The position numbers were made by a program, and so were the translations under genes. This document shows, piece after piece, positions 1 through 10,975 of a DNA stretch of 64,000 nucleotides. A model generated the notes under the pieces. It did not search any database, had not been told where the DNA came from, and saw only the letters and a program-made list of their open reading frames with translations. Source of the stretch: Zygnema cylindricum (Eukaryota > Streptophyta > Zygnematophyceae > Zygnematales > Zygnemataceae); NCBI GenBank assembly GCA_037447655.1, contig JBBHKE010003341.1:62001-126000 (forward strand), given 5' to 3'. Numbering within the stretch: position 1 is the stretch's first letter; every line of letters begins with the position of its first letter.

Positions 1-77
1 AATGTGTAGCAAGGGTCAAAAGATGATGTCGGTATTCATTGTTTAAAATTCTGTTTTATAGACAAAAAAAACTGTAA

Positions 78-165
78 TTCTACGTATATACAGCAAAAAT
101 ACCCGTTCATTTTCCCTTGTTTAAAATCTCTCCACCTTCTCTGTACCTCTCTCTCCACTCCTCAA
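78..165 (+). promoter_or_regulatory. Candidate core promoter (TATA-like plus pyrimidine patch)
   Basis: A TATA-like stretch (ACGTATATACAGCAAAAATA) is followed about 40 bases later by a CT-rich patch (CTCTCCACC..., CTCTCTCTCC) just before an ATG. This resembles the TATA plus Y-patch layout of plant core promoters. It is repeated at about 10132-10190 and 49147-49240. The downstream ATG is not followed by a conserved ORF in the three copies, so activity is inference only. Confidence 0.25.
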
Positions 166-656
166 TGGAAAACCCAATGACCTCCTCCCACATCCCTTTT
201 CAACTTTGCCATCGCCAACTTCTTCCCACCCTCTCAACTTTTCATGGCCTCCCTCTCCACTTTTCTTTAGTGTGTTGCGCTCACTCTCAACCATCCTACC
301 TCGGCCTATTGGTATATGTTAAAAAAAAAGTACTCTTCAGAACACTAAATTATTTACTACCTCCATACTCTTCACCCATTACATATATGCCTACCATCCT
401 TTTAAGTAGATTTTATGAATGGCATTGTTCGTTTTCTGGCAAAGAACAGTGTGACTGACGATGGAGCTTCTTCTCTCTTTGTTTTGTAGTGCTGCCACAA
501 CCGCCGCCACCTCGTCTCCCTCCTCTCTCTCGTCGTCTTTGATACCAACTTCTCGTGACCCCATTCCTCCCTCCCTACGGCCACCATCTGTTTGGAGCTT
601 CAGGTGGAAGTTTGAGACGCAGAATGTTGGATACGATTTGAAAAAGAGAAAAGGTT

Positions 657-944
657 TTGACCAACGCTTTTGAGAGTCCAGCAAGAAACTTTGCTGCCGT
701 AGAGGATGACAAAGAAATTCGAATTGTCTTGTGGGTGGTGGGTGGTGGGTGGTTGTTTTGGCCTTTGGGTTTTTTTGTTTATTTTGATTTCCTTACGTTT
801 TTGTTTGGGATGTCATCATCCCCTTACATGGGATATTTGAATTGGAGTGTTATACTTCTAGTGGTACTGTGTTTAATTTGGTTCTGTTTAAGGTGGGACC
901 AGTTTGGAACATTTATTTACACATCAAAGGATAATGTATTTTAG
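657..944 (+). CDS. Hypothetical hydrophobic ORF of the duplicated unit (copy 1)
   Basis: I do not recognise this 95-residue ORF. It has two likely membrane segments, one around residues 26-50 (rich in W, G, F and L) and one around 62-78 (VILLVVLCLIWF). It ends ...FGTFIYTSKDNVF. The same C-terminal half is open in copy 2 (10760-10975) and copy 3 (49616-50011), with substitutions but no stop. The starts differ, so the N-terminus is unreliable. It may be a chance ORF in a recent duplication, since no domain supports a function. Confidence 0.2.
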   Translation: MTNAFESPARNFAAVEDDKEIRIVLWVVGGGWLFWPLGFFVYFDFLTFLFGMSSSPYMGYLNWSVILLVVLCLIWFCLRWDQFGTFIYTSKDNVF

Positions 945-1966
945 TTTTCTAAATTATGTAGAGGACAGAATATGAGTGAACAAGTGAACGCCTTAACGTG
1001 TGAAAGGGGTGAGAAGAGGGCAACACCTACCAAAAACATGTAGGACTTGACATTGTAAAAGACTGAATAGTTGTCGGAATATCAGGAATAATGTGTTTTA
1101 TTTTTCAGCTCCTCTTTTTCAAAGGTTATTGATGGCTTCCTTATCTAGAATGAAATATCTCGCTAATGTATTCTTACCTGAACAATGGTGTATTGGTACC
1201 TATTGTTACTCAATTTTTTTATGACCAATGTGTGCCTTTTACAGATAACCAATAACATTTTTTGGAGAAGGACCATGTGCTATTGTTATAATACTAGCCA
1301 TGCTGAAATAAAAAGTCTTAAAATGTGAAAATAACAAAACTAGAAGAATAAAAACACCAAAATATGGAAAAAAACAGAAAACAATAGTGCAAAAGTGTCC
1401 CACAAAGTCTCTTATTTTATTTTAAAAAGGATCTTGCATAAAATGATTTTGTGAGAAATGAAACGACGAAATTGAATTTTCAACGGGAAACACTAAAAGC
1501 GGCAAGGGTGAATAAGGACGATAACAAAAAGTATTGTAAACAAAAACAACTTGAATCTACTTGACTTGGCAGATGGAAAATAGTGATTTTCGGCGTCAAC
1601 TTTGCTTGGCAGTGGTAGATGTTGTTGTCATATTGGTGTCAAGTGGGACACGATTATGGTAAGGTTTGCTTTGATCTCATTGGCCATGTTCCATTGGAAC
1701 TTTGCGGGGGTGCAAAAACTGAAATTATTCCATTTATTTGAAGCAAAAAAAAGTTGAATGGACTCAAGATTGACACTTTAAAATCAGCATGGAATAAGTA
1801 CACTTATGTGTTGCGTAGTCCAAATTACGGCTGAGTACTATACTTTCCGGGATACGAAAGGCGCGTCCCATAGTAATGGGCCATGACAATGCATACTATA
1901 CAGTATGATCTTTGTATTCGTCATAAAATATAACACAATACTACATTGTAAACCATATCTTTGTAA

Positions 1967-2902
1967 GGGGTCGTCCCCATGTTTTAAAGTATCGACTTTT
2001 CTCTATCGTTTTGCCCTAAAATTGATAGAGCTTTGAGAAAAACTTCAGCCGTACGTGAAAATCAATTTTACCAAAGTACATTAAACCTCAATTCTATACT
2101 TTGAATGTACTGCATGTTTGCCCTATTGTCAACGCATTTTAGCATTTTCCGCTTTTTGACCCTCGGGCAAGAGAATCCAGCCCGTCAAAAAACTTCATCC
2201 AAAATCACCTCAAGGGGGTGTTTTGAGTTAAAGTACCACCCAAAAAGCGAATGAAACACGATCCACGCACGCGCCACACGAGTGATAAAAATTTTGGACG
2301 CGAGAGAGTATACGCTATTTTTCCCTGTGCCCGTCACGCGCATGTACGAAAAAAATTTGCATCGGTCTCGAACCTCCACTTTCATTTATGGGTCTTTTGC
2401 ATAAGTCGGCGCCTCTTCCCTCTCCCTCTCACACTATCGCCTTTACCTCACACGTTTTAGAATGAGACACGATAATATTAGTATAAAATAAAAGATCTTT
2501 GAAAAATATTTTTTTGACAATTTTTAGGTTTTTTTTTAACGGCAAGTTGACTGTAAAATGTAGAAAAAACGAAATCGGGAAACTATGGTGAAAAGTTCTT
2601 GAATCAGTGATGTCAACGTTGTACCAAGTGACCATGAGGTCACAATGTCACCAAACCCTAAACATCTACAATTTCACAAAAATCTAGACGTTTACAACTG
2701 TCATTGATTTTGTTGGCGTCACTAATCATCAGAAGTTTTGTAGTCACCTTCTGTCGCATCAGTTGAACCTACGTCTACAACCGTCACATTTCAAAGTTCC
2801 GATTTCATTTTTGCACATAGGGACGCTTTTCAAAGTAGTACGGAACACTTCACTACAGTCCAAAGTACTCTTTCAAAGTATCGCTTACATGGGGACGTAC
2901 CC
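1967..2902. mobile_element. PIF/Harbinger-type MITE, duplicated unit copy 1
   Basis: This 936 bp element has inverted ends, left GGGGTCGTCCCCATGT and right (reverse-complemented) GGGTACGTCCCCATGT, and is flanked on both sides by TAA. A 3 bp TWA target duplication and G-rich TIRs are hallmarks of the PIF/Harbinger superfamily. It has no transposase, and its two 60-70 residue ORFs look incidental. Its ends and the inner sequence ACGGA...CTTCACTAC relate it to the larger element at 18609-24318. Most of it is almost identical to the copy at 51034-51971. Confidence 0.75.
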
Positions 2903-2905
2903 TAA

Positions 2906-3234
2906 ACCACTTTTTATTTGCGTGACTCATTCTGGTTGGTAACACGTAGGTTAATATTAGATGCTTAAAATCTAGAAAGAGTCTTATAATGCACTATGTA
3001 CACAATATCTGTACCTGCGGAGGAAATATCTGTACCGTCGGAGGCAATTAATGACTTGTACAGAGGGCATTAAATGTACTACCCAAAATTTCAAAACGCA
3101 GCGACAAAAAGGCTGCGGCAAACTTTGATGGTGGGAGCGTGACGGGATAATTTCGGCAGATTCGCAGGCACCCTGGCTGAAGGCACATGGCCCTTGCGAC
3201 GTGTACGCACATACACGCTCGCTCATCGTGGATT
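2906..3234. other. Unassigned stretch between MITE and copia C
   Basis: This is unique sequence, not shared with the right flanks of the other unit copies. A small direct repeat is visible (ATATCTGTACCTGCGGAGG and ATATCTGTACCGTCGGAGG near 3006-3045). I see no gene. Confidence 0.5.
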
Positions 3235-5148
3235 TTATTTGTCTTTTCCATGCGGCCTATTTTTACACGTTCTGTATTCGAGAACTGTCCTCCCTAGATG
3301 ACTAATGCCTTCCTCGAGTAAAAAGGTTTCAAATTCTTTCGATGTATATTCACCACCATTGTCTGATCTGAGCTGCAAAATAGATAAATTATGAAGTTTT
3401 TCAGCCCATGCTTTATAGTGTTTGAAGTCACCAAACACTTCACTCTTCTCCTTCATAGAGTAAACTTTTGTAAACCTGGAGAAATCCTCAGTGAAGGTGA
3501 CCATATATTTCATCCCTACGGCTGAAGGAACCTTCGCCGGACTAAAGACATCCGAATGAATTTGTTTTAAAAGTTTCGTTGACCGATGCTCAGACTCCTT
3601 AGGAAATGGCAATCTGTGGATTTTGCCTAAAGCGCAACCATTGCAAGTTTTGACCGGCCCATCTGTGATTGATACACCCTCTATTTTTCGAGCAATGACC
3701 ATTTTCCTCAAACTATCATAGTTTACATGGCCTAATCTTTTATGCCACAACTCATCTGAGTGCAAAACACCGGAGTACAAAACATCATTCTCCTTTGTAT
3801 TAGCCATGTCCATGCGATACATCTTGCAACTATATCTAGTACCTGTAACCGCAACCTTGCCATTTTTGCTAACAACTTGCCGACCATTTTTCAAATTAAC
3901 CTCGAAGCCTTTGCTCTCTACCAATGACGTAGAAAACAGATTTTTCTTAAAGTCAAGCACAAATAAGACATTGTGAAGAGTCTTTTAAATTGCTTTCCCT
4001 TCTACATCAACTAGTAAAGACACATCACCCACATCACGAGTTTGGACACTCATTCCACAAGCATAATAAACATTTTTCTCCGGCATTGCTTTCAGATTTT
4101 TGAAGATGGCCTTGTTCCAGCACATGTGGGCTGACGCTCCTGTATCCATTATCCATCTAAGGTCCTTCGCGCCCTCCATTGCAGCAACCATAGCGAATAG
4201 ATCCGTATCGTCCTTTGTAGAAACCGTCAAAGTTTCATCTTGGAGAGACGAAAAAGCCGAAAATAATGCATTTCCACGAGGTGTAGTAAACTTGAAGCCT
4301 TTGTAAAACTTGCTTTGTTGCCATCTCGGCCGGTATAAACCTGTATCGTTAGCTTTTTTAAGTTTAGGACAAAATTTGTATCCATGACCTCTCTCACTAC
4401 AATAAAAGCATACATTGTTGGATTGTCTATTTCCACCTTGATTAAACTGTCTGAACCGATTATACTGATTCCATTCCTGATTAAACTGTCATTTTCTCTC
4501 AAAGTCTGAATTAAAAACCTCTACTTGCTCAACATTGAAAATATTAGATGTAGCTTCCTCCTCTAGTAAAATATTGATGGCTAACTGTAAAGTCCAGCTA
4601 GCTTTATCTTTTTGTTTGAGCATGTCAGATGCTCCTTTCATACTACGAGGGAGACCCCTCATGAGCAATACGGCCTCTTGAAAAGGAGGAAACACCCCAC
4701 CTGCACAAGCATGTGCATCTATAAGGATATGAAATTTGTTAGAATATTCAGCCATTTTACCGCCAGTGTACTTATAGTCCCAAATTTTTCCAGCCAATAA
4801 AAGCTCTTCCTGGACATTGGCCTTTTCATAATCACCTTTAAGAGATTTCCATATATCAATTGGTTTTTTCATCTTTATCCAAGACATAGCTAAGTCCTCA
4901 ATTATACAAAATTTCAGAATAAAACGAGCTTGCGTATTTTTCTTAGACCATGACGGATCAGATTCATCTAGCGAACCATCCAATATATCCAAAAGATTAA
5001 CATTTTCAAAATGTGTTTCCACCATATCCGCCCAGTAAACATACTTATCCCCGAAAAAGATAGGAATTCTTGATGACTGGCCCATAACTTGTTGTTCTAC
5101 AACCACCGGTGCAGGTGGAGGAGCAGCAGTAGTAGTAGAAGTAGACAT
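3235..5148 (-). pseudogene. Ty1-copia gag-protease-integrase (family C), 3' truncated
   Basis: On the minus strand the polyprotein starts at 5148 with an APPPAPVVVEQQ-like leader and a UBN2-type gag. It stays in one frame to 3235 apart from two stops, TGA near 4488 and TAA near 3985. A CCHC zinc knuckle (CFYCSERGHGYKFC) lies about 4430-4390. The aspartic protease motif WIMDTGASAHM is about 4160. The pre-integrase motif LWHKRLGHVNYDSL is near 3740, followed by the integrase zinc-finger cysteines CNGCALGK and catalytic core residues including RSDNGGEYTS near 3360. It then breaks off inside integrase, with no reverse transcriptase or RNase H. The low number of breaks suggests a fairly young copy. 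The gag and pol sequence differs clearly from copia families A and B here. Confidence 0.92.
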
Positions 5149-5638
5149 GATACACTCTCAAAAGCTATCAAGAATCTTACCAAACAGCTGTTCTTAAGTT
5201 CTCACTAATTCTTATACAAGCATCCAAACCTCACAAAACTCTATCAGAATATAGAGTAGCATAAACACTGATAACTCTCAAAGTTATAGCACAATTGACC
5301 CGACAACACTCAAGATATAATACTAAAACGTTTTCCAAAAACTGTCTGCAGTTTTACTACTTAGAAGTCTGGATACATAAAATGTTCTACATCCTAAGTC
5401 TTATACTCTTCACTCAATTGTCCTACTACATAGTGCTGTACCGCCGATACAAGTGTTCCAAAACGATACATCCAAAAAAACTAAACTGCCACTAAGGTCT
5501 AAGTGCTCCTACTTACGCTAAGAACTAATCTATCACTATACACTCAATATGAATGAGAATCCTATACAGGTGATTTGATCAAATACTCGTCGCTTGGCTA
5601 AGTGAATCTCGTCTGTTGACTTGATTCAGATCAACCGC

Positions 5639-5870
5639 AGTAGCGCAGTCTAATTTCTGATTAAATTCAAGTATCCGCAGCTTCATAGCAGCTGCGTTAT
5701 CACATACAAAAGTTAGCCGCAGCTGCGTTTGTCCTGTTGCGTAGCAACTGCGTTGTCATGTACCAAAATATCCACAGTTGCGTTTGGCCCGTTACAGACC
5801 ATATCAAAAATAACTGCAGCTGCGCTTGTTCCATCTGTGTCGCAGCTGCGTTGTCGGTACCATTAAAAAA
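5639..5870. repeat. Degenerate minisatellite with GCAGCTGCGTT core
   Basis: The motif CGCAGCTGCGTT and variants (GCAACTGCGTTG, CACAGTTGCGTTTG, TGCAGCTGCGCTTG) recur about eight times at irregular spacing of 20-55 bp. The core is palindromic (GCAGCTGC). It is much more GC-rich than its surroundings and sits in the probable LTR of copia C. Confidence 0.75.
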
Positions 5871-6017
5871 CCTGCACTATGATTCAGGTGACGACGCGTG
5901 TCCATATAGATCTATTTTTCTGCCGTCCTATAATTTTGCTGAGACTTAAAGCTTTCCAAAAACAACATTAAACACAGTTAAAATGCACTTGTTCAACAAG
6001 ATTTGAAGTATCATGTT

Positions 6018-6056
6018 GTTACTAAGAAAAATGGGTAAGAAACTTCAAGAGTAACA
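6018..6056. repeat. Short inverted repeat / stem-loop
   Basis: ATGTTGTTACT is followed, after a spacer of about 20 bases, by its reverse complement AGTAACAACAT. It lies between the copia C LTR end and the truncated left end of a copia B gag, so it may mark a junction. Confidence 0.55.
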
Positions 6057-6108
6057 ACATTTGTCATGATAGCAAAATGACAACATATATGGTGAGATGC
6101 ACCATAAT

Positions 6109-7190
6109 CTATTCAACAATCAAAAAGATTACTTGAATTAAAAAAAGCGAGACAGGTACAAAACATACCCATAATCGATAAGTGGAAGTGAGACAGGTAC
6201 ATCTATGACAGGTAAGTTGTAGGTGGCGCGGATCAAACGTTTTGGTTGGCGAAGTGGAGGACCAGATGTACATTGGAAACCGACGGATTTTGCGAAAGGT
6301 AGTAATAGTTAAGAGTAGGGTACCACGGTGGAGGAGGGCCGTACTGAAATTAAATGCGGCCGTCGCGTGTGCCGCATGACCAACAAGCGTTATGGAGATG
6401 TGAGGATATGCAAAAGACTTTAGATTTGGATTGGTGGATGGAAGTACGCGGTCCTCCAACTGTACGTTATTTAAACAATTTTTAGCCAATGCAAAACACG
6501 CGTCCGCGACGTGGTCACGCTCCTTGCAATATTTGGAGGAAGTAAGATATCTTGCAAGATTAGAAGATTTTTAGGGGGAAGAGGAAATAAGCGCCGACCC
6601 ATCAAGAGAAACGACAAGCTTATTTAAATTTACACGATTTTCCCCATGCAAAAGACAATTAGTAAGATCAGGCAACGTAACAGTAGAGACATTAGTGCTA
6701 ACTATAATTGCGAAAGAGTCAAAAAAAAATGGCAAGCCGCCCAAAATATTACTTATCAAATCCTCATGCGTGACATTGTTATAAATGCACTTAAGGCGGC
6801 TGGCTAGCGATTCAACTCGTTTAATAAAGTCAAGTATAGATTCCTTTGGATATTTTTGAACATTGTTGAATTGGCGACATAGCGCCTATCGATGCAGCCA
6901 CGTGTCAGTTTCGTAATCGTTGCATAGAGTTTGCCATGCTTCACGGGAAGTTGTCGCCGCCCTAATGTGATTCGCAATCTGTCTTTCCAAAGAAAAGACA
7001 AGACAAGAAAGAGCAACATAATCTTTTTCTTTCCACAAAGCGACAACTGTTTTGGCGGCAGCATAAGTGAAACAGTGGCGGCAAGAAATACACAGTGGCG
7101 GAGTGGCTGGTGGAAGACCACAGTGGCGGTAGGATAGACAGGTATCGTCGGCAAGAAAGACAGGTATCGCTGGCAGGAAAGACAGGTATC
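6109..7190 (-). pseudogene. Ty1-copia family B gag, truncated
   Basis: Reading minus from about 7030, the frame gives YVALSCLVFSLERQIANHIR, then EAWQTLCNDYETDTW, DFIKRVESLASRLK and ISNILGGLPFFFDSF. This is the characteristic UBN2-type gag of Ty1-copia elements. A zinc knuckle remnant follows (KYCKERDHVADAC, first Cys replaced) near 6535-6500. At least two stops interrupt it and the body ends at about 6109, before protease. The leader (7138-7195) holds three 22 bp direct repeats of GACAGGTATCG..GGCA.GAAA. Its 5' LTR is at about 7207-7788. The same gag occurs more decayed at 29690-29141. Confidence 0.85.
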
Positions 7191-7206
7191 GTCATTGTGC
7201 CATTAA

Positions 7207-7788
7207 TGTGGCCTCAAATCTTCTCAAAAGAAAACAAATGTTTAACTTGAAACTTCAGTCATAGAAGTTGTCACCCTGAACTTTAGGAATGGAGTTTGAG
7301 ATAGACACAAGGGTTGGCCTTTAACCTCTTGAATAAGTGGCTATGAAAGGCCAAAAGAGTTAACCTGAAAAAATAGCAAAAGAGGCCAAAATAGAAGAGA
7401 AGGTCGAGATAGAAGAGACAAGAGAGAGTATCGACAAACAAAGAAAACAAGGGAGAGGTTTGTCGTTTGAGTGTTTTATCAATTGAATGATGTTTCACGA
7501 GACACAAGGGAGTCTTATAGTAAGACAAAGTAAATGTTAGCCAAAAAGGCTCTAAAAGGTACATCTAATATAAAGGTAACTTAGGAAGGTACAACTAGTT
7601 ATGCTAAAAGAATCAAATACAAAAAGGAATTTTACAAAATCATCAACACTAATAAAGGTACTTAAAATCCATTAAGTCAAGTACAAAATGTTGAACCACA
7701 ACGCTAAACCACAGTACTATAATAGCGTAGCGTGTAGGATTCAAAAGCAGTGTAGAAAACTAAAGAATGCTTTACATGTATTTCAACA
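7207..7788 (-). mobile_element. Copia B LTR (5' LTR, minus orientation)
   Basis: On the minus strand it begins TGTTGAAATACATG at 7788 and ends in CACA near 7207. It is homologous to 45745-46311 and, in part, to 42988-43445. Four bases downstream of the end, TGGCACAATGACGATACC may be the primer binding site, which would imply a tRNA other than initiator Met. The sequence to its right is the same as that right of the LTR at 45745-46311, showing the insertion predates the segmental duplication. Confidence 0.8.
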
Positions 7789-8554
7789 GGAAGAAGGGTG
7801 AGAGTAGGGGTCAGGGTGGGGGTCGGAGTAGAGGTCGCTGTGCTTTGAAAATAACAATTTTGTACTCCTTAATTTTTTGGGACTTGTTGAACTGTAACGG
7901 AGGGAAGAAAAGAGGGTGGGGGGAACTTGTGACAAAATTCACACTGGAGAAGAACATTTCACTTCTCCGATTCTTGGTGTCTTTTGTTTTTAATGGCTCA
8001 ATTGATTGTTTTTCTGTTCATTAAATTTATAATTTATACCCATCAACAGTGTGGACAGAATGCTATTAATTTGTTGCAAAAACAATTGGGCCACATTGTA
8101 CAATTCAGCTATTTAGGAGGATTTTTTTGGAGATAATAACCAAAGTTATATCTTACATTGTTTTTTCTTAACCTTTTTTAGATGGTCGATGTCTTAGGGT
8201 GTTTTAGGTTTTCCATACGGCAGGTTGTATAGTTTTGATTTTAAGACAAGTGACATATTCAAAAAACGTCGGTGAAATTTCAAAATCATTAGTGACAAAC
8301 ATTCATTTATATTCCAAATACAGTATTCACTAATTTATCATAATGTCATATGAGTATTTCATGTGGAGATGTTATGTTATTTATAACAAATATGTCAATC
8401 AAATAATGAGTTTTAGTGTATGCCTCTTTTTTATAATTTGTTGTACATGAATCAAAGTTTGTGCAATCAAACTATTATCGTTTTTTAAAAAGTGTTATAA
8501 AGTTTTATGGCTTACCAAGTTTCTTTCTTTTACATTGTTGGAGCATATTTACAG

Positions 8555-8835
8555 TTCTATTTCAAACAACTACTTCACCGGGCCAATTTTTAGAAGCAAT
8601 ACACACCCAACGTGTGTTGAGTTATTAGCCAATTGCCTTTTTGGCTCAAACCTTCCATCTAAGTGTAAACCCATAAAACAACGAAGTAAACGCAGTTGCG
8701 GAGCATTTTGCAATGCGACCCAACCAGGAGGGCCTTGTGGGGGAGGCGGTATCTGCTCCAAAGTCACCAACGCGTCACCCACATGTGCATGCTATGAAGG
8801 ATACAGCAATCAAGCGAACAAGTTCACTTGCGAAT
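8555..8835 (+). pseudogene. LRR plus cysteine-rich (EGF-like) exon, copy 2
   Basis: An exon-like segment follows a good acceptor (CATATTTACAG) and ends before a plausible donor (GTAGGT at 8836). Its frame opens with SISNNYFTGPI, the LxxNxFTGxIP signature of plant leucine-rich repeats. A cysteine-rich tail follows (CVELLANC, CGAFCNA, GGPCGGGGIC, CACYEGYSN, KFTCEC), resembling the EGF-like modules after LRRs in extracellular plant proteins. Exon phase is kept relative to copy 3: 281 versus 284 bp, a 3 bp difference. A one-base insertion just downstream changes the frame beyond the proposed donor. No other exon, signal peptide or kinase domain is visible nearby, so it is probably a gene fragment carried by the duplication. 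Confidence 0.6.
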
Positions 8836-10759
8836 GTAGGTTCTCCTTTCACAAGACTCGCACTAAAATGTCTTTTGGAGGAAATAACAACGAATTGCCG
8901 AATTTTTATTCTTCTATCTTTTCTCATGCTTGCTTTACCAATAAGATATTTGTAGTAGCTTCTTCCTAATAGAAAATAACTTCTACTCAAGAAGATTTTA
9001 ATGATGCAAAGCGTGAAAGTGTAGGATTTGCAAACCCAAGTCAATAAGCTGAACTTTGACATTTGATAATAAATTCAATAAATTTTCCCATTACTAAGCA
9101 CCTATTCACCTGCGTTTTTTTTTCTTTGTATTTTTGGCAAAGCTCAAAAGTTCTTGTTAACATGCTTCAATAATCCTAAAACTCAAGATAGTTTCTAGTT
9201 AGTATGGTGATGATCATGTCACGGATTTCCATAGCTTTTAACTGTATCAAAAATATGATTCTTATCACTATCTGGCTATAGAAAATGGTTTCTAAGGTAT
9301 TTTCATCTATGTCCAGATTCTTTGCCCATTTACCGCGGACAAAGATTTTGAACTTGAAAAATAGAAGAGTTCCCCCTCATAGTGGCGAATATTTTGATTT
9401 TTAATTTGAATACTAAAGGATCATTCAAATACGCCAAATATATAGGACCTACGATTCTTTCGAAATGTAGATAGTTTGAATCAATTTTCATAATCATCGT
9501 TCAAAATTTTCTATTTTAATTTTAGAGGTCAATTTTGGGCCAATCGTGGATTTATTCATGAATATAAGAGTATCATTTGAATATTTGAAATACTTATAAA
9601 ATAACTGGCGAATATGGGAACTAAGATTCCTTAAAAATGTGAACAAAGGTGTTTGACGCGGTTTTTTATAACCATTGTCTATAATTTTTAAATTGAGGGT
9701 AAAACGGCATTTTTGGGCCAACCAAGGATTATGTTTTGACTGCAATTTAATAGACGCAATTCACAAATTAACTTCAGTGCTGGTTGAAATTCTGATTTTT
9801 GATGGCCAAAAAAGTTGTAGAAGCCTTGAAGTTTAGGTAATAGTTTAGCAAGTTTTGTTACAAATACGCATAAACGTGATGTACTGTTAAACCAACAAAA
9901 TGCATTTGGAAAAATAGATGTGTATTTGTTGGAGTATTAGCTTAGTTTGTGTATTATGAAATTTTCCCCCAAATACAAGATTCCGTCACTCCTATTTTAA
10001 TAAACCATTCTTCAAATGATAATTACATGATTTGAAGAAGTTTATATGCTAAAATATGTAGCAAGGGTCAAAAGAAGATGTCGGTATTTATTGTTCAAAA
10101 CTTTGTCATGTAGACAAAAAAGGTGTATATCTACGTATATACAAAAAATATACCCCTTCATTTTCCCTTGTTTAAAATCGCGCCACCCTGTCCAATGAAA
10201 ATCCCAATGACCTTCTCCCACATCCCTTTTCAACTTTGCCATCGCCAACTTCTTCTTCCCACCCTCTCAACTTTTCATCGCCACCCTCTCCAGTTTTCTG
10301 TAGTGAGTTGCGCTCACTCTCAACCATCATACCTCGGCCAATTGCTATATGTTAAAAAAAAAAATCTTCAGAACACTAAATTGTTTACTACCTCCATACT
10401 TTTCACCCATTTCATATATGCCAACCATCCTTTGAAGTCGATTTTTTGAATGGCATTGTTCGTTTTCTGGCAAAGAACAGTGTGACTGACGATGGAGATT
10501 CTTCTCTCATTGTTTTGTAGTGCTGCCACAACCGCCACCTCCTCGTGTCCCTCCTCTCTCTCGTCGTCTTTGATACCAACTTCTCGTGACCCCATTTCTC
10601 CCTCTCTACGGCCACCGTGTGTTTGGGGCTTCAGGTGGAAGCTTGAGACTTAGAATGTGGGATAGGATTTGAAAAAGAGCAAAGGTTTTGACCAACACTT
10701 TTGAGAGTCCAACAAGAAACGTTTTTGCCGTAAAGGATTACAAAGAAATTTGAATTGTC

Positions 10760-10975
10760 TTGTGGGTGGTGGGTGGTTGTTTTGGCCTTCTCCTGTTTGG
10801 GTTTTTTTATTATTTTGATTTCCTTACGTTTTTGTTTGGGATGTCCTCATCCCCTTTCATGGGTTATTTGAATTGGAGTGTTATACTTCTAGTGATACTG
10901 TGTTTAATTTGGTCCTGTTTAAGGTGGGACCAGTTTGGAACATTTATTTACACATCAAAGGAAAATGTATTTTAG
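10760..10975 (+). CDS. Hypothetical hydrophobic ORF of the duplicated unit (copy 2)
   Basis: This is the counterpart of 657-944. The 71 residues have two predicted membrane segments (FGLLLFGFFYYFDFLTFLF and VILLVILCLIWSCL) and end FGTFIYTSKENVF. The upstream part is not open here. The function is unknown, and it may be a non-coding remnant. Confidence 0.18.
   Translation: MWVVGGCFGLLLFGFFYYFDFLTFLFGMSSSPFMGYLNWSVILLVILCLIWSCLRWDQFGTFIYTSKENVF

Larger units (their letters stand above)
1..2902 (+). repeat. Segmental duplication unit, copy 1 (right part only, cut by window edge)
   Basis: From the first bases to 2902 this stretch matches 10050-13038 and 49076-51971 throughout its length. The order is the same in all three: a TATA-like and pyrimidine-rich stretch, a GGGTGGTGGGTGG tract, a short hydrophobic ORF, then a terminal Harbinger-type MITE. 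Copy 3 is the closer relative and copy 2 is more diverged. Homology among all three stops at the right TIR of the MITE. No conserved long ORF runs through the unit. Apart from the sub-features listed, 945-1966 shows nothing recognisable. Confidence 0.85.
5149..6058 (-). mobile_element. Probable 5' leader and LTR of copia C
   Basis: This region lies directly upstream of the family C gag on the minus strand. On that strand a TGTTG start occurs at about 6058, the usual copia LTR beginning. The end of the LTR and the primer binding site could not be fixed: no clear TGGTATCAGAGC-type site is visible. It contains the CAGCTGCG minisatellite at 5639-5870. No second copy is in the window to compare, so the LTR status is inferred from position. 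Confidence 0.4.

Noticed and set aside
391-684. Arg/Glu-rich minus-strand ORFs opposite the CT-rich leader (also at 10368 and 49441)
   Set aside because: Frames differ among the three copies and arise from the CTCTCC-rich plus strand.
2185-2460. Overlapping 66- and 69-codon ORFs identical in unit copies 1 and 3
   Set aside because: Identity reflects the near-identical tract as a whole, including non-coding parts; copy 2 does not keep the frames.
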